DNA of 64,000 bases from positions 11,797,805 to 11,861,804 of the forward strand of contig CM055266.1 of assembly GCA_029237695.1 (NCBI GenBank), given 5' to 3'. The DNA is from Conchocele bisecta (lineage: Eukaryota > Mollusca > Bivalvia > Lucinida > Thyasiridae). This document shows positions 22,828-33,944 of the stretch, piece by piece (within the stretch, counting starts at the first letter, position 1; each line of letters opens with the position of its first letter). The notes under the pieces are model-generated. The model had not been told where the DNA came from, did no database searches, and worked only from the letters and a program-made list of their open reading frames with translations. The translations under genes were made by a program, and so were the position numbers.

Positions 22828-22985
22828 ACCTAGAGGTTAGAGCACTGGACTTCAATACCAGAGGTTGTGGGTTTATTTCCCGCCCTATGCATAAACTCGC
22901 TCTCATAGTATTTCTATCCAATTGGTCTTTCGGATGAGACTTCAACCGAAGCTGCTGCTGAGAAATTAAACCCATTCATTTCATG
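22828..22985 (+). mobile_element. tRNA-derived SINE remnant, copy A
   Basis: Head GTGTGACCTAGAGGTTAGAGC (A-box like) and GTGGGTTTATTTCCC (B-box like) about 45 bp apart, followed by TTGGTCTTTCGGATGAGAC, a block found in the central domain of several invertebrate SINEs. The copy at 44339 has the better B box, GTGGGTTTAATTCCC. Shared by both duplicates. Confidence 0.7.
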
Positions 22986-23033
22986 TTAAACCTCCACCCG
23001 TGTATCCTAGTGTAACATCTTCTTTTCTTCTAG

Positions 23034-23144
23034 GAAATTGCTCAAGTATGTCTCCACGTTGCCCTGTGTATACTCAAGGGCCGCCACAACAAGATAGCCG
23101 AACTTTCCGAGGCGACGGTCACTTTATCCGGCACGTGGACGTGA
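23034..23144 (+). CDS. Membrane protein copy A, terminal exon 4
   Basis: Thirty-six codons plus TGA after the acceptor TTTTCTTCTAG. The peptide EIAQVCLHVALCILKGRHNK is hydrophobic and then basic, followed by IAELSEATVTLSGTWT, a likely cytoplasmic C-terminus. In copy B a TTA codon became TAA, so that protein ends six residues earlier. All four coding differences between the copies here alter the protein. The four exons join into about 156 residues with four or five membrane stretches; N-terminal exons are not identified. Confidence 0.7.
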   Translation, partial: EIAQVCLHVALCILKGRHNKIAELSEATVTLSGTWT

Positions 23145-23869
23145 ATCGAGCACAGCTTGTACTACGACTATCAGTGTTAATCGAGTTATCCCTCTCACAG
23201 GGATACGGATGGTTGTGAAAACGTTCTAGAACCAAATATTGGTTCAGTTTACATACACGTTGAGTCAGTGTTTACTGCAGTCACAGCGGTTCTGGAGGGT
23301 ATCCGTGTTATTTGAAGGTATGCATAGCCTTCACTGATGTAGTATGCCGCATTGTGTCTCTCAAATCCCCCGTTTTGACCACAACAATGATAAATGGTTA
23401 ACATTTCTGTAATTAATTTAAATCCAGAAATGCATTGAATATACAAATTGCCATTTTAGCTTTCATGGCAATTTTTATTATTTTCGCGTTTCATGGCAAT
23501 TTTTTCTCTGAATTTCTGCTGCTTTCTAAGAAATATCGGGGACATTTTAACCATTGACTATTCATACTACGCGTTACATTTAGTCACCTGTGATTTTGAC
23601 GACACTGCATGCGATTTGCCGAGCTTGACACACACAGCAACCATGTTCAGCATAGCATTTGCTCGTCATGGCGTACACAACGCTACTTACATGTACTGTT
23701 ACTGTTACCCATGATTCACATGGAATAGATAAAACCAGCCAAAATGAAATCATGAGACTTCTCGACTGTATCATTTAACCGTTTAACCCTTACTATGCTG
23801 AATTAAATATTGTCGTCTGCTGGAAATGTTTTATTTTCAATAATTCTCGATAAAAACCTGTTTTGGCAG
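23145..23869. other. 3' flank of copy A up to the gap
   Basis: Presumed 3' UTR and flank, well conserved with 44652-45407. It ends in the left half of a fold-back element (ATTGTCGTCTGCTGG..CCTGTTTTGGCAG) at which the contig stops. Confidence 0.6.
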
Positions 23870-24369
23870 NNNNNNNNNNNNNNNNNNNNNNNNNNNNNNN
23901 NNNNNNNNNNNNNNNNNNNNNNNNNNNNNNNNNNNNNNNNNNNNNNNNNNNNNNNNNNNNNNNNNNNNNNNNNNNNNNNNNNNNNNNNNNNNNNNNNNNN
24001 NNNNNNNNNNNNNNNNNNNNNNNNNNNNNNNNNNNNNNNNNNNNNNNNNNNNNNNNNNNNNNNNNNNNNNNNNNNNNNNNNNNNNNNNNNNNNNNNNNNN
24101 NNNNNNNNNNNNNNNNNNNNNNNNNNNNNNNNNNNNNNNNNNNNNNNNNNNNNNNNNNNNNNNNNNNNNNNNNNNNNNNNNNNNNNNNNNNNNNNNNNNN
24201 NNNNNNNNNNNNNNNNNNNNNNNNNNNNNNNNNNNNNNNNNNNNNNNNNNNNNNNNNNNNNNNNNNNNNNNNNNNNNNNNNNNNNNNNNNNNNNNNNNNN
24301 NNNNNNNNNNNNNNNNNNNNNNNNNNNNNNNNNNNNNNNNNNNNNNNNNNNNNNNNNNNNNNNNNNNNN
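23870..24369. other. Assembly gap, 500 N
   Basis: Exactly 500 N, a fixed-size placeholder. The left contig stops halfway through a hairpin element. The right contig does not carry the other half, so the true distance is unknown and the join is supported only by scaffolding. Confidence 0.97.
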
Positions 24370-24632
24370 TAATACTCTGGAAAATTCTGGTGAAACTGAA
24401 GTTTCCGCAGCTGGACAGCCATAATTATATGACCATTCTTAAATTGCCACTGTTGAAAAGTTAGTCTTCTAAATAATGTCAAATTACATTTGCTGTCACG
24501 AAATAGGTCAGACAAGACAATGGTAGGCAGTTTATTGAGATATTATAGCAAAAAAATGCCCTTATAAGCATTTCCGGGTCATCAGTGGATGTCGTCTGCT
24601 TTCTTTGAAAACAATTCTAAACGGTTTTAATC

Positions 24633-25004
24633 ATGGCTACAGCAAGTTTTATTAAGAGAACAAAGGACAGAATTGCTAGAAAATCAGGTGTACGAGTCAA
24701 ATATGGAAAGATTAAAGTTAAATTTCCAAATGATGCAAGAACAAAATACTATTATACACATAGAGTAGCATTCATGTTACACCATAATGTGTTTGAAATA
24801 CCCAGGCACCTTGAAATATCACATTTATGTGGTTGTTCCCTGTGTGTTAACCCGGCCCACCTGAGTGCTGAGTCAACAATTATTAATAATTCTCGAAAGA
24901 ATTGCCATAGCGAAAAGCGCTGTCGTGAGCCATGCACTCGACGGCGTCACATATCCACCCTGTATCTGCTAATAGTTCCTGTTTTATTAATTACGGTAAA
25001 TTAA
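24633..25004 (+). CDS. His-Me finger (I-PpoI-like) zinc-binding nuclease, small ORF
   Basis: A 123-codon intact ORF with a good start context (ATCATGG). Residues 82-110 read ISHLCGCSLCVNPAHLSAES then TIINNSRKNC, which follows the His-Cys box nuclease pattern S-H-L-C-x(n)-C-x-N-P-x-H-L with a downstream N. The H of SHLC would be the catalytic general base, the Asn of INNSR the metal ligand, and the Cys/His residues the zinc site; CHSEKRC..C supplies a possible second zinc site. The N-terminal half is basic, suiting DNA contact. Family knowledge: I-PpoI and related endonucleases cut DNA within mobile introns or elements. It converges with the Mutator-like transposase at 25558-27652, which suggests both may belong to one mobile element. 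That link is inference. Confidence 0.65.
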   Translation: MATASFIKRTKDRIARKSGVRVKYGKIKVKFPNDARTKYYYTHRVAFMLHHNVFEIPRHLEISHLCGCSLCVNPAHLSAESTIINNSRKNCHSEKRCREPCTRRRHISTLYLLIVPVLLITVN

Positions 25005-25557
25005 CTGTATACCTATCTACATTATGTACATGTCTACATACTAATTACACAGATTTGAGATGCATCAGGGAGCCAGATGAGCCTGTTACTGACTAGTTCA
25101 GCCATATTAAAGTGGCGCGTCGCTTTAATTGGCACTGTGTATTTGATTACTAACCGGTATCAAATGTATAGCTCCCCAACCAACTAGGTAGCAACGTTTT
25201 TCTAAACATTATTTATTGACTCGGTGATACTTGCAAACATTATGACCACAAATTTGGCTGCGCGATCAGGGTCTACGCCAGTACTTCTTGGCTACATTTT
25301 TCCAGAAAAAATTCAAAATTTTTAAATTTAGCAGAAATTATATCATACCGCTGCAAGCTGTTTTCTGCTACTGTGTATTAATTGTAATAAGCACCCAGCT
25401 AAGGGAAGATGGAGTGAAAGTTGCAATTTAAGGCCGAAGGTAAAAAACATCGGATTCCCTGATACATCACAATTCTTACAGCACATATTGTTTCGAGCTA
25501 TCACAATATGATATATTGTGAGTACTACATGGCTGCTCAGATAGTCAACTCTAATTA
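25005..25557. other. Spacer between the two convergent ORFs
   Basis: No supported feature. AT-rich, with a short inverted pair TCACAATATGATATATTGTGA at 25500-25520. Confidence 0.5.
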
Positions 25558-27652
25558 TCAGTATGCACTTACAAGACTCTCAACCTTACATGTAGTGCTG
25601 CTTTTCATACATACTAGCAAGCATACTGATGCTCGAGTAGATGGGGGCAGGTTTGCAAAGTCTGGTTTAGGATCTGTCATACCCTTGGCGTAATGTAACT
25701 CAGAGTGTACCGGTAGTTTGAATTTTCGTAATCGCGCGGCATACCTAGCTTTCTTTAGTTTACGCATTGTGGTCTGACACTTTTTCCGTATACGACTTTT
25801 CTCTATCTTCCGGATGTGCTTGATGACTGAAGAACCTTTTGTTAAGCTGGCCCCTACTGAGTCTGTTTTCAGTATTGTAGCATCCCCAAAACCTAGGTTT
25901 AAATTTAGAATTGTACCATGAATTCGACCGGGGAAATTGCACGTGAATGTCGTTGCTTTTGAATTTGATGTCTGGTACGCACGGTTTGCTGCTTCACATT
26001 TTTGAGTTGAAGTGAGTAATTTTGTACTGTCAATTGATTTAGGACCAAGAAAAGTTTCTATGCACCGTTTCAGAACAAGTACATCATCCTCCGTCATTTT
26101 TAACATTGTAGTTAGGGGAGGTAGTTATTCTGTGCCTGCGGTAGTCCCCGGGGCAAACCAAACTATACTGTGAACATTGCTTGCCACAGTAACCTTTGAA
26201 ACACATGACTATTGTGCAAATTATTCCTGGCATTATGCTCTTTATTTGTTCTAAGTTACCATTATGTTTGGCATGTGCTTGCCTCAACTCTGCAATGCAC
26301 CTGGATCTTACAGAGAGAGCAAATCTGTTTCTCAAGTTTGTTTTGTTGACCCCACGAAACATGTTCGAGCTAAATGGCGCCTTGTTATTTCTCGTTTCAG
26401 GGAGTTACTCAGATGGCGGATATCTTTTAGATGCGTTACCGTTACCCCTGGTTGAGCGGCATCTACACCTTTGTGTGATTTACTATCACCGTCCCCGTGT
26501 AATGACTAACATGTAAGTCACTATTTATCTGCTTCGTAACTATTTCATTCCATTTCGCTTCATTACCTATTGACTCATTTTCGGGGAGGTTGGCAGTGCA
26601 GTGACCATGATGGTTTGGGCAGCTGATATCTCCACCCTGATTTCTTAGCTTACTACCTATTATGCACAGCTTACTGCCAACAAATGCCCCAATGATTAAT
26701 TTATCTTTGGTATTATTCTCGCACATACTGGTTGTCACGATTGTACCCGCTTGAAATGGTGTACTGTCGCTATTGAATATTGGGTTATTGTAGCAAGAGT
26801 CACCTTCAACTCGAACCGTCTTGCTACGTTTATTGCCACAGAGTTCATTCTCTCTGGCCACAGTTTGTCTGATTTCATGCATACTTTTAGTGTTTAAGCC
26901 AACCATAGACTCTGCTATCCTATTTGACTGCTTTTGCATAGAGTTATACGTCGGCGGAATTATGTTTGTGTTTACCAACAGCCGACAAGCACCATAATTA
27001 CTGATTGGTGTGCTCATAAGGCCCAGCTGCAAACCCACATTAGCTTTCCCTGATTTCCTACCCTTTCCACTTGACAGAACCTCTTCATATAGTTTATAAT
27101 ATTGACTTTTATATCTACATCGGGTGCATTTTAGCCACTCAGCCCAACAATTGCCCCATTTCCTTGATGCGGCCGCATCAAATACCATTTCGCCACTACA
27201 GTGCGTATTAAAGGCGCGATGACTGTTTATTTCAGTATTAAACATCTTCTGGACCTCATACGGTCGATATAATTTGTTTATCAACAGATCGGGTGTACGG
27301 ATGCATTTTGCGGTACGGCGCATTCGTCAATGAGTTTCGGACGCCTCGACAGAGAGCGCAGAACAGTTACATCATTGTCCGTACCATCAACATCTTTACA
27401 GGTAAACGTTTTATTTTCATTTACATTAACCCGGGATTCAAATGAGTCTTTGGTTAGCCTGATGTACCTATGATTTGTTCCATTTGGTGAGTGAGAAGAA
27501 ATTTGTTTACCTTTATTTTCATTTACCCTGAAATCCGAATTTTTTACCCCACCTCCTATGCTTATTGGCCGGCATGTTTTCATTAGGTTAACCAAGTTCA
27601 CTCTGAGCAGTGCATATCGGTAGAGAAATATATATGGGATAGCATTGCTCAT
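25558..27652 (-). pseudogene. Mutator-like transposase, frameshifted
   Basis: Minus-strand pieces 27652-27281, 27323-26463, 26500-26344 and 26106-25558 continue one another with frameshifts near 27305, 26486 and probably 26100-26340. The second piece has a CxxC (KCTRC, about residue 66), VEGDSCYNNP (172-181, first catalytic Asp) with TPFQAGT soon after, and SCPNHHGHCTANL with ESIGNE. After the frameshift comes TGDGDSKSHKG (second catalytic Asp), then LKDIRHLSNSLKREI. This order is that of animal Mutator-like transposase domain proteins. The last piece is a basic tail with KCEAANRAY and FPGRIHGTI. The protein would be about 650-700 residues. As read it is broken, although sequencing indels in AT tracts cannot be excluded. 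Confidence 0.75.
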
Positions 27653-28671
27653 TTAACAGACAGTGTCTATACCCTAAGGAAACAAGTATCAACACGGGCA
27701 CACGTGTTTCAATTTCCTGTGACATTTTAACACTTCTATGTCTGAATTCGCTGGCAGCACTCATACACTGGACTGGTTTCAATTTAATTTGACACGTATC
27801 ATTCTGGCATGTCACTAAGTTATGCGGACAAATGTTTCTATGGAAATTACAACATGTAGATTGACTAAATACTTCGAAAGTCACTTTTTCGCCTGTTTTT
27901 ATGATAAAAAAATGACAAAAATACTCCGAAATCACCCGACTTTTTGATAAATTTAATCGTTTTAACCCCATAATTGTGGAACAGCCAATATTTTTGACAA
28001 GCACCATCTATTTTATAATATTTTTTTACAAGTGCATCAACAATATAGACTTTTCCTAAGAAATATATGAGAAAATAATACTCATAATTCTACAAGTTTA
28101 ATGCCAGAAATTTACTTAGCATATACCTACCAGAAAATAGAATTTTTTTCATAAAAATGCGCCTTGCATCTCTCGTGGCAGCACATTTTACTCAAATATT
28201 CTTTAAAAATAACATTTATAATATTTAATTTCTCTACAATATATCAATAGTATATCATATAACAGGCACATATTGACAGAAAATAAGATTAAGAGGCACA
28301 GTCGATAGTGCACCATCACAATATACCCGCTTTTTCCAAAATGCTAATTCGAAAAGCGGGAGATAATCCATGACAGGGAAAGCGACTGATATAGCATTAT
28401 TATAATGGATCGTTCCTCATTAAATATGTCTCAGTTGTCGAATTTGAAGTTAACACTTATCATTGATCGTGATCACCTATTGCACATATTTGCATGTGAC
28501 TGGAAAAATGGGCTTGATGGGTTTTGTAACCAGTGTAAATCCAGATCAGGTTGTACATCCGCACAGACTGATCAGCATCTGCAGCATTCACCATTCCATA
28601 AATGAAAAACCAGTCACACTTTAATAGAACAAGGAATATATATGTTACAGTGATTAATTTACCATAAACAC
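27653..28671. other. Flank of the Mutator-like element
   Basis: A further minus-strand open frame (28007-27588) overlaps the N-terminal piece but has no recognisable motif. No terminal inverted repeat matching the left side was found by eye. A decayed hairpin of the GATCAG..CTGATC type lies at about 28537-28600. Confidence 0.4.
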
Positions 28672-29088
28672 AGGTGGATGGCAGGTGGGAGCACGCGATG
28701 GGTAATTTAACGATCGGGGTTCATCCTTACCGGAATCCCGACTGGAGACCTGGTTTGGCCCTCACATACGTCTTTGGCATTTTGTATGTGACAGTTGAAT
28801 CTGGTTATACCCCTTATGTGAGTATTACGATTATTCGTCATCCTATTTTAGGGGAAGGGGCCAAGTGAGTTTGGTGTGGTATGGACCTGCCACCAGGTCA
28901 GGTTATTCTAATTTCAGGGCTGAATATATTGTTTCTCGATGTAAATATTCAGTTCTGATTTTGGAATTTTTTTTTTCCCAATGCAGCAGGTTAAAACGGG
29001 ATCGAACCCGTTTGCCCGGCCTTACATGACCTTAGCTGTTGATAGGCCGTTAAACACCAATAAACAAACAAACCATAAACACAGGTGT
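28672..29088 (+). mobile_element. Short retroposon R1, copy 2
   Basis: Nearly full copy: TGGCAGGTGGGAGCACGCG, TTTAACGATCGGGGTTCATC, CCTGGTTTGGCCCTCACATA, then GGGATCGAACCCGTTTGCCC and the tail GATAGGCCGTTAAACACC(AATAAACAAACAAAC). An open frame across its first half (GRWEHAMGNLTIGVHPYR) is conserved in three copies, but this is explained by shared descent. Confidence 0.8.
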
Positions 29089-29275
29089 TTCTAGCATGTC
29101 TTGGATGGTCAACTATTGTCTGTACATACATGAAACACATTTCCAAACAATATACAAAACAATTAAAATGCGCATAGTGCATAAACTATATACATGTTAG
29201 ATACATACTATAAACATTACACCCGGGCGCATTTTAATTGTTTTGTATATAAGACACGCTAGAAACACCTGTGCA
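29078..29275. mobile_element. Fold-back MITE
   Basis: Arms ACACAGGTGTTTCTAGCATG and AGAAACACCTGTG; inner arms ATACAAAACAATTAAAATGCGC and GCGCATTTTAATTGTTTTGTAT. It abuts the tail of retroposon R1. Confidence 0.85.
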
Positions 29276-29990
29276 CACTGAGGCAGAACTTCTGATGTGC
29301 TAAAAGTCTAAAAAGGTTTCATATATAAATTTGCCTCAAAACATTAAAATGGGTCCTGGTATGAGCAAATTCATGACTGATATTATATAAGTACAGTTTA
29401 AACATTGTTATTATGATGTATACAGCTTTAATTATTAACACATAATGATTACGGTACATGAAGATTTGGGTAGATTTGGGTAAATCGTGCCATACCATTT
29501 CAGGTGTTGTCAATGAGAGGGTGGACATTATTATCTCTATATCAAATCGAATTAAGCTTTCACAGCGGAGAATATTAATCAATAAATTAACTCACATCGT
29601 ATAATTATCTTGTGTATTAATTAAAAGCGTTGTATTGTGTTTGAAAGTGTACCTAACATGGGTGAATGTTTGTCAGTATTTGTAATCTATTTCATTTTCT
29701 GACCGCGACACATCAAAGCAAACTAGTGATTTGTGTCGACAAATTGCCGGATATTTGAACACCAATACACATACGCGGGTAATATGAACACAAAGTTGGT
29801 AATCGGGCACAACACGGGAGAAATGGCATGCCTATAATTCGTATTAATCCGCTAAATTATCGAAGACAGCAAACGTCAACATTTCACTTCCTTGTTTTCT
29901 TTTGCCCTACAGGCTAATGCGCATGCGTAGCATTCCGGTGTTTCAGTAGAATTCTGCCTAGCGACACACTACGTGCTGGATAGGTCTATA
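29276..29990. other. Gene-free stretch
   Basis: AT-rich single-copy DNA. No exon, RNA gene or element end supported. Confidence 0.5.
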
Positions 29991-30461
29991 TGTTAGAAGA
30001 CACCAAATGGTGCGAAATCTCCCAGGGTGTATGCAAAAGTAGTCCGGTATAAAAAAATAGTACGGGTGTTTTGAGGTCACAGACACCGTTTGCTTGCAAA
30101 TCTTGATCCATTACTACCCAGTTTCACTTGAGGAACATTTTGGGGTGCCTTTAACACCAGTTTTCAGCATATTTGTAGCATTTAAAAGAAAACACTGAAC
30201 CTGTTGGTCACTTGATGTAAACGGAGTTTCCGTGGCCAAAAAATGTACACAATATTGGAGGATATGACAAGGTTGGATTTTTCTTTCTTAGGAGTAAGTG
30301 AACCTATTGTTTAGTTCATGCAGAACCAGTACAGACTGGCTGCAGGTCATGTACAAGTGGGTCCAACAGCATCCATACGAATAGTGAAAGTAGGAGAGAC
30401 TGGCCTTATTGGATGGCATTCGGTTAAATTATATAGTAAAACTATTTGGTGGTGTCTAACC
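29991..30461 (+). mobile_element. TIR element E3, copy 1 (~470 bp)
   Basis: Ends GTTAGAAGACACCAAATGG and TATTTGGTGGTGTCTAACC, imperfect inverted repeats, with TATA on both flanks. The interior matches 31332-31775 at about 95% by eye. Copy 1 has an additional stretch (TTGGTCACTTGATG..GTTTCCGTGG) of about 30 bp. Confidence 0.8.
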
Positions 30462-31331
30462 TATAAGGTGTGCCTAGGCCCTATGTGAGATATGTTTTTT
30501 TGTAGAATTTGAAGTTGGAAGTTTATGTTTCTTGTAGCTATGTCTCTGGGAACATAATTTAAAGTTACTGCGACAAGAGTAATCGAGCGGACTCCGCGAT
30601 GCAACACATTTGTTCTTTTTGTATCGCAGACTGACAGTTATCGGCTTCAAAATCTTCTAAAATCTTGATTTCTCAGCTTTATTTGTCAAATATAATAAAC
30701 CAGTGTATGTAAAAGAAATTACCTGTAGGTGATTGGGCTTGGAATGTGACAGTAATATACACCAAAACAGTCATTATAGTGTGTTTTTCTTTCTTTTTTC
30801 ATTGATATTGGCTTCCTGATGGACAATTAAGAAGTTCGGGAAATACGTGGCACGACATCGCGACGCTGTTTCCCAAATTTGCCAAAATTAGGCGTAAGTG
30901 TATTGTTTTCGCATATCGGTATAGTACCAATACACTAGTACTCAGAAAACATTGTTTTTCCTTTCCTCCTGTGTCATAAAGCAAATTACTTAATTAACTG
31001 ACCGTTCCAAGCCAGTACCCTTTTGTCTTCGACCATCCTTTCCAGAGTGGCATACATGTTGGTATAGTTTCAGTGATGAGTCTTTATATGTAGAATGGTT
31101 AGCTATACACTATTTAAGGTAATGTTATGTGATTTTATGGAGATTTGTGCTTTTAATTCATCATCTATTAAAATTCTCCATAGTTCTGTAGTAGCTCAAT
31201 TTAAGGCAGAATGTGGACAGTCACATGGTGGAGTTACACAGCTGCTGTGTGACAACCATTTGAGATATTTGCTCCAAACTTGGTACTGTATCCAGGAATA
31301 GATGATTTGTAGTGGGACTGGTACACTTATA
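30462..31331. other. Gene-free stretch between the two E3 copies
   Basis: No supported feature. The DNA separates two direct copies of the same element, a substrate for unequal exchange. Confidence 0.5.
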
Positions 31332-31775
31332 GGTTAGAAGACACCAAATGGTGCGAAATCGCCCAGGGTGTATGCAAAGGTAGTCCGGTATAAAAAAATG
31401 GTGCTTGTGTTTTGAGGTCACAGACACTGTTTGCTTGCAAATCTTGATCCATTACTACCCAGTTTCACTTGAGGAACATTTTGGGGTGCCTTTAACACCA
31501 GTTTTCAGCATATTTGTAGCATTTAAAAGAAAACATTGAACCTGTAGCCAAAAAATGTACACAATATTGGAGGATATGACAAGGTTGGATTTTTCTTTCT
31601 TGGGAGTAAGTGAACCTATTAAGTTTAGTTCATGCAGAACCAGTACAGACTGGCTGCAGGTCATGTACAAGTGGGTACCACAGCATCCATACGAATAGTG
31701 AAAGTAGGAGAGACTGGCCTTATTGGATGGTATTCGGTTAAATTATATAGTAAAACTATTTGGTGGTGTCTAACC
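31332..31775 (+). mobile_element. TIR element E3, copy 2 (~444 bp)
   Basis: Starts GGTTAGAAGACACC after CTTATA and ends GGTGTCTAACC before TATA. Same orientation as copy 1. Open frames inside appear on both strands and are not conserved as proteins. Confidence 0.8.
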
Positions 31776-31883
31776 TATACCATACTTCCAAAACATTGGC
31801 GATCGAGAGTGTGCCTATATCTTTAGACCAGTACAAGGTACAAAGAACCGGCGGTATGATTTCAATCACTGTCCTCCTCATTT

Positions 31884-32092
31884 GGGGCGCGTTTCACTAA
31901 ACTTCGTAAGACTAAAATGTTCGGAAGTGCAAATTAATGGATTTACATTTATTGAGCATAGGCTGCTAGCCTATGCTCAATACATGTAAATCCAATAATT
32001 GTTTACAAGGAAACATTGTTAATGTGGAATTAATATCATAATTTTGCACTTACGAACATTTTAGTCATACAAAGTTTAGTGAAATGGCCCCC
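31884..32092. mobile_element. Fold-back MITE FB2, copy 3
   Basis: GTTTCACTAAACTTCGTAAG .. TACAAAGTTTAGTGAAATGG, with the tip GAGCATAGGCTGCTAGCCTATGCTC. Same family as 7789 and 54758. Confidence 0.88.
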
Positions 32093-32384
32093 TGAATCTT
32101 GTTTGACTGTTTGCTCTACTGACCCATTGAGGCAGTGCTGACTGTACTTATAGCCACATGTGCACTGTAAAATGGTGGCAACACACAAACAGTGTCGTGT
32201 TAAACATTTCCCCCACATAATCACATACCATCAAATCCACCAGAGTTTGGGGTGCAGGGATGGTGTCACACCAGTATACTCCGCCAAACTCCACCATTTT
32301 TCAGTCATTTCCTACTGTTTTATTAGATCTCAACAGACTGTACAAGAAGGGTACAACTACATAATGCATAACTACTGAGCCCCG

Positions 32385-32572
32385 CAGGGGACGTAGAATT
32401 CTTTTTTTTTTATTAATTTGTTCCCACGAAACAACAATTCGTTTCCACGAATTAACAATTTGTTCCTTCAATTTAACAATTTGTTCGCACGAAATAACAA
32501 TTCGTTCAGACAGACAGACAGGTAGGCAGGCAGGCAGGCAGGCAGGGCAGGGCAGGGGCATAAAACCCACAA
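32385..32572. mobile_element. MITE FB4 fragment with internal TTCG repeats and (CAGG)n edge
   Basis: Begins GAGCCCCGCAGGGGACGTAG and carries a ~21-bp tandem motif (TTCGTTCCCACGAAATAAC variants). It is cut off on the right by CAGACAGACAGG(CAGG)n. The full element is at 58916. Confidence 0.75.
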
Positions 32573-32837
32573 GCCCCAATTCTCCAGAAACCCAACATAT
32601 ATGATCGCTCTCGATTGTCTTCCTGAGTTACTGCTAAAATTCAGTCCGTGTTTAGATGGGCAGTCCGATTAACTAAACGGATCGTTACCTGATAAAAGTT
32701 TCAATTTCAATTTAACCAGTATATATGTTCACTCCCCTGTTGAGGCATCCTGGAAATCTGATACTAGTCCGAAGGTATCTATAGCTGGGTGGTTTACTAT
32801 TTCAACCGTATATACCACAATGCAAACATTTGCCATT

Positions 32838-32892
32838 ACTGTAGATCCAGATGAGCCGGCTTGTAACAAGCCGTCTCATCAGGATCTGCAGT
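32838..32892. repeat. GATCCAGATGAG hairpin
   Basis: GATCCAGATGAGCCGGCTTG..CAAGCCGTCTCATCAGGATC, a 50-bp near-palindrome that is the core of the TTAA-ended MITE family. Other tips are at 6121, 52926 and 53310. It directly precedes the element at 32941. Confidence 0.85.
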
Positions 32893-32940
32893 GTTTGCCA
32901 ATACTTTCCATATATCTCCAAACGCTCCTTATCTTATTAA

Positions 32941-33433
32941 AGGTACATGCCCACTCAGTAGACACAAACTGTTCTTTATATCATCTGAGACATTTTCTGG
33001 CAAAATATATATTCATTCACCATTACCCCACGTATTGATTGGCATTATTATACATTTTATATCAGACGTGAATTTCCACACTGATATTAGGGGTGATAAC
33101 TGTGTTGCCTTAAAATTTTAACGGACATTACTATTTATTCTCTGTCTTTATTATTTGATGTGCAATGATCATACTTTACAATCTGTCGAATATATTATTT
33201 TTCGGGTGACGCATTTAATTAGTATAAATAATTAAAAAATATCATGCCTCATTTGAATATGAAAATAGCCTGATACCACTGGGAGTCACTATCAGTAAAA
33301 TAAATATTACTAAATGATTATATTTGTAAAGCGGGCACTCGTAATGTTTAGAACGGGTGGAATAGTGGCACAATTATACGCTTATTTAATTCCTATAAAG
33401 AACATTTTGTGGTTACTGAGTGGGCATGTACCT
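32941..33433. mobile_element. TTAA-flanked TIR element (piggyBac/Kolobok-like MITE)
   Basis: TTAA lies at 32937 and again at 33434. Termini AGGTACATGCCCACTCAGTA and TACTGAGTGGGCATGTACCT are inverted, and inner arms carry TTCTTTATA / TATAAAGAAC. A related copy (46170-46536) keeps the right end and its TTAA but has lost the left. TTAA targets are used by piggyBac and Kolobok transposases; no transposase is present here. Confidence 0.82.
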
Positions 33434-33944
33434 TTAATATAATGGACTAATCCAAGCACGAGCATTGCACTGTTAATATCAGGTCTTTATTTAAGGGTGA
33501 AAGGGTTAATACGTGAACGATTAATCGAACTACTGCCTGATCATACTGCACGGAATGAAAGGCTGGTTATGGGAAATACTGTTCAGAAATATAATAAGCT
33601 CGGATTTGTGACACAGTGACCTGTCAATCTACGTTGTATACCATATGAAGGCTAATATTACGCTGCATTCTTGAAAAAAAACATACCTGTGGTTATGACT
33701 TTGGAAGGAAGCCAGTGATTTCTGTTAATTTATGAACTGTGAGTGCGCAACATCCGGTTTCCACATATTTGACGTCAGTTGGACATTTGCAGACAGTGAT
33801 AACCTGACCAATATGGACATTCTGCACTGTGTAGAACTTTGGACAAAGATCTTGTTCATGGTATAGTGATTTTGCACGTTTATGTTGCTCATGTCAGGAA
33901 TTTTACGAGAGGTATTCAATGGGTCTTGGTGTAATTACTATATA

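Larger units (their letters stand above)
4318..23869 (+). repeat. Segmental duplication, copy A
   Basis: This block reappears in the same order and orientation at 37001-45407. Matching landmarks include CACTTATTGATnCGGCG (4318/37001), all four membrane-protein exons, the fold-back at 18478/39109, the palindrome at 22432/43954, the tRNA-like SINE at 22828/44339, and the same hairpin at the right gap. Aligned intron stretches differ at roughly 5-8% of sites by eye. Copy A is longer because of private sequence at 4536-7200 and 8237-18376. Confidence 0.95.

Noticed and set aside
23793..24515. Long frames across the first N run
   Set aside because: N codons are read as open; there is no sequence there. 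The same applies at 45331-46038.
28674..28868. 64-codon frame GRWEHAMGNLTIGVHPYR conserved in three or four places
   Set aside because: All occurrences lie in copies of retroposon R1; other copies contain frame breaks, so conservation is by descent.
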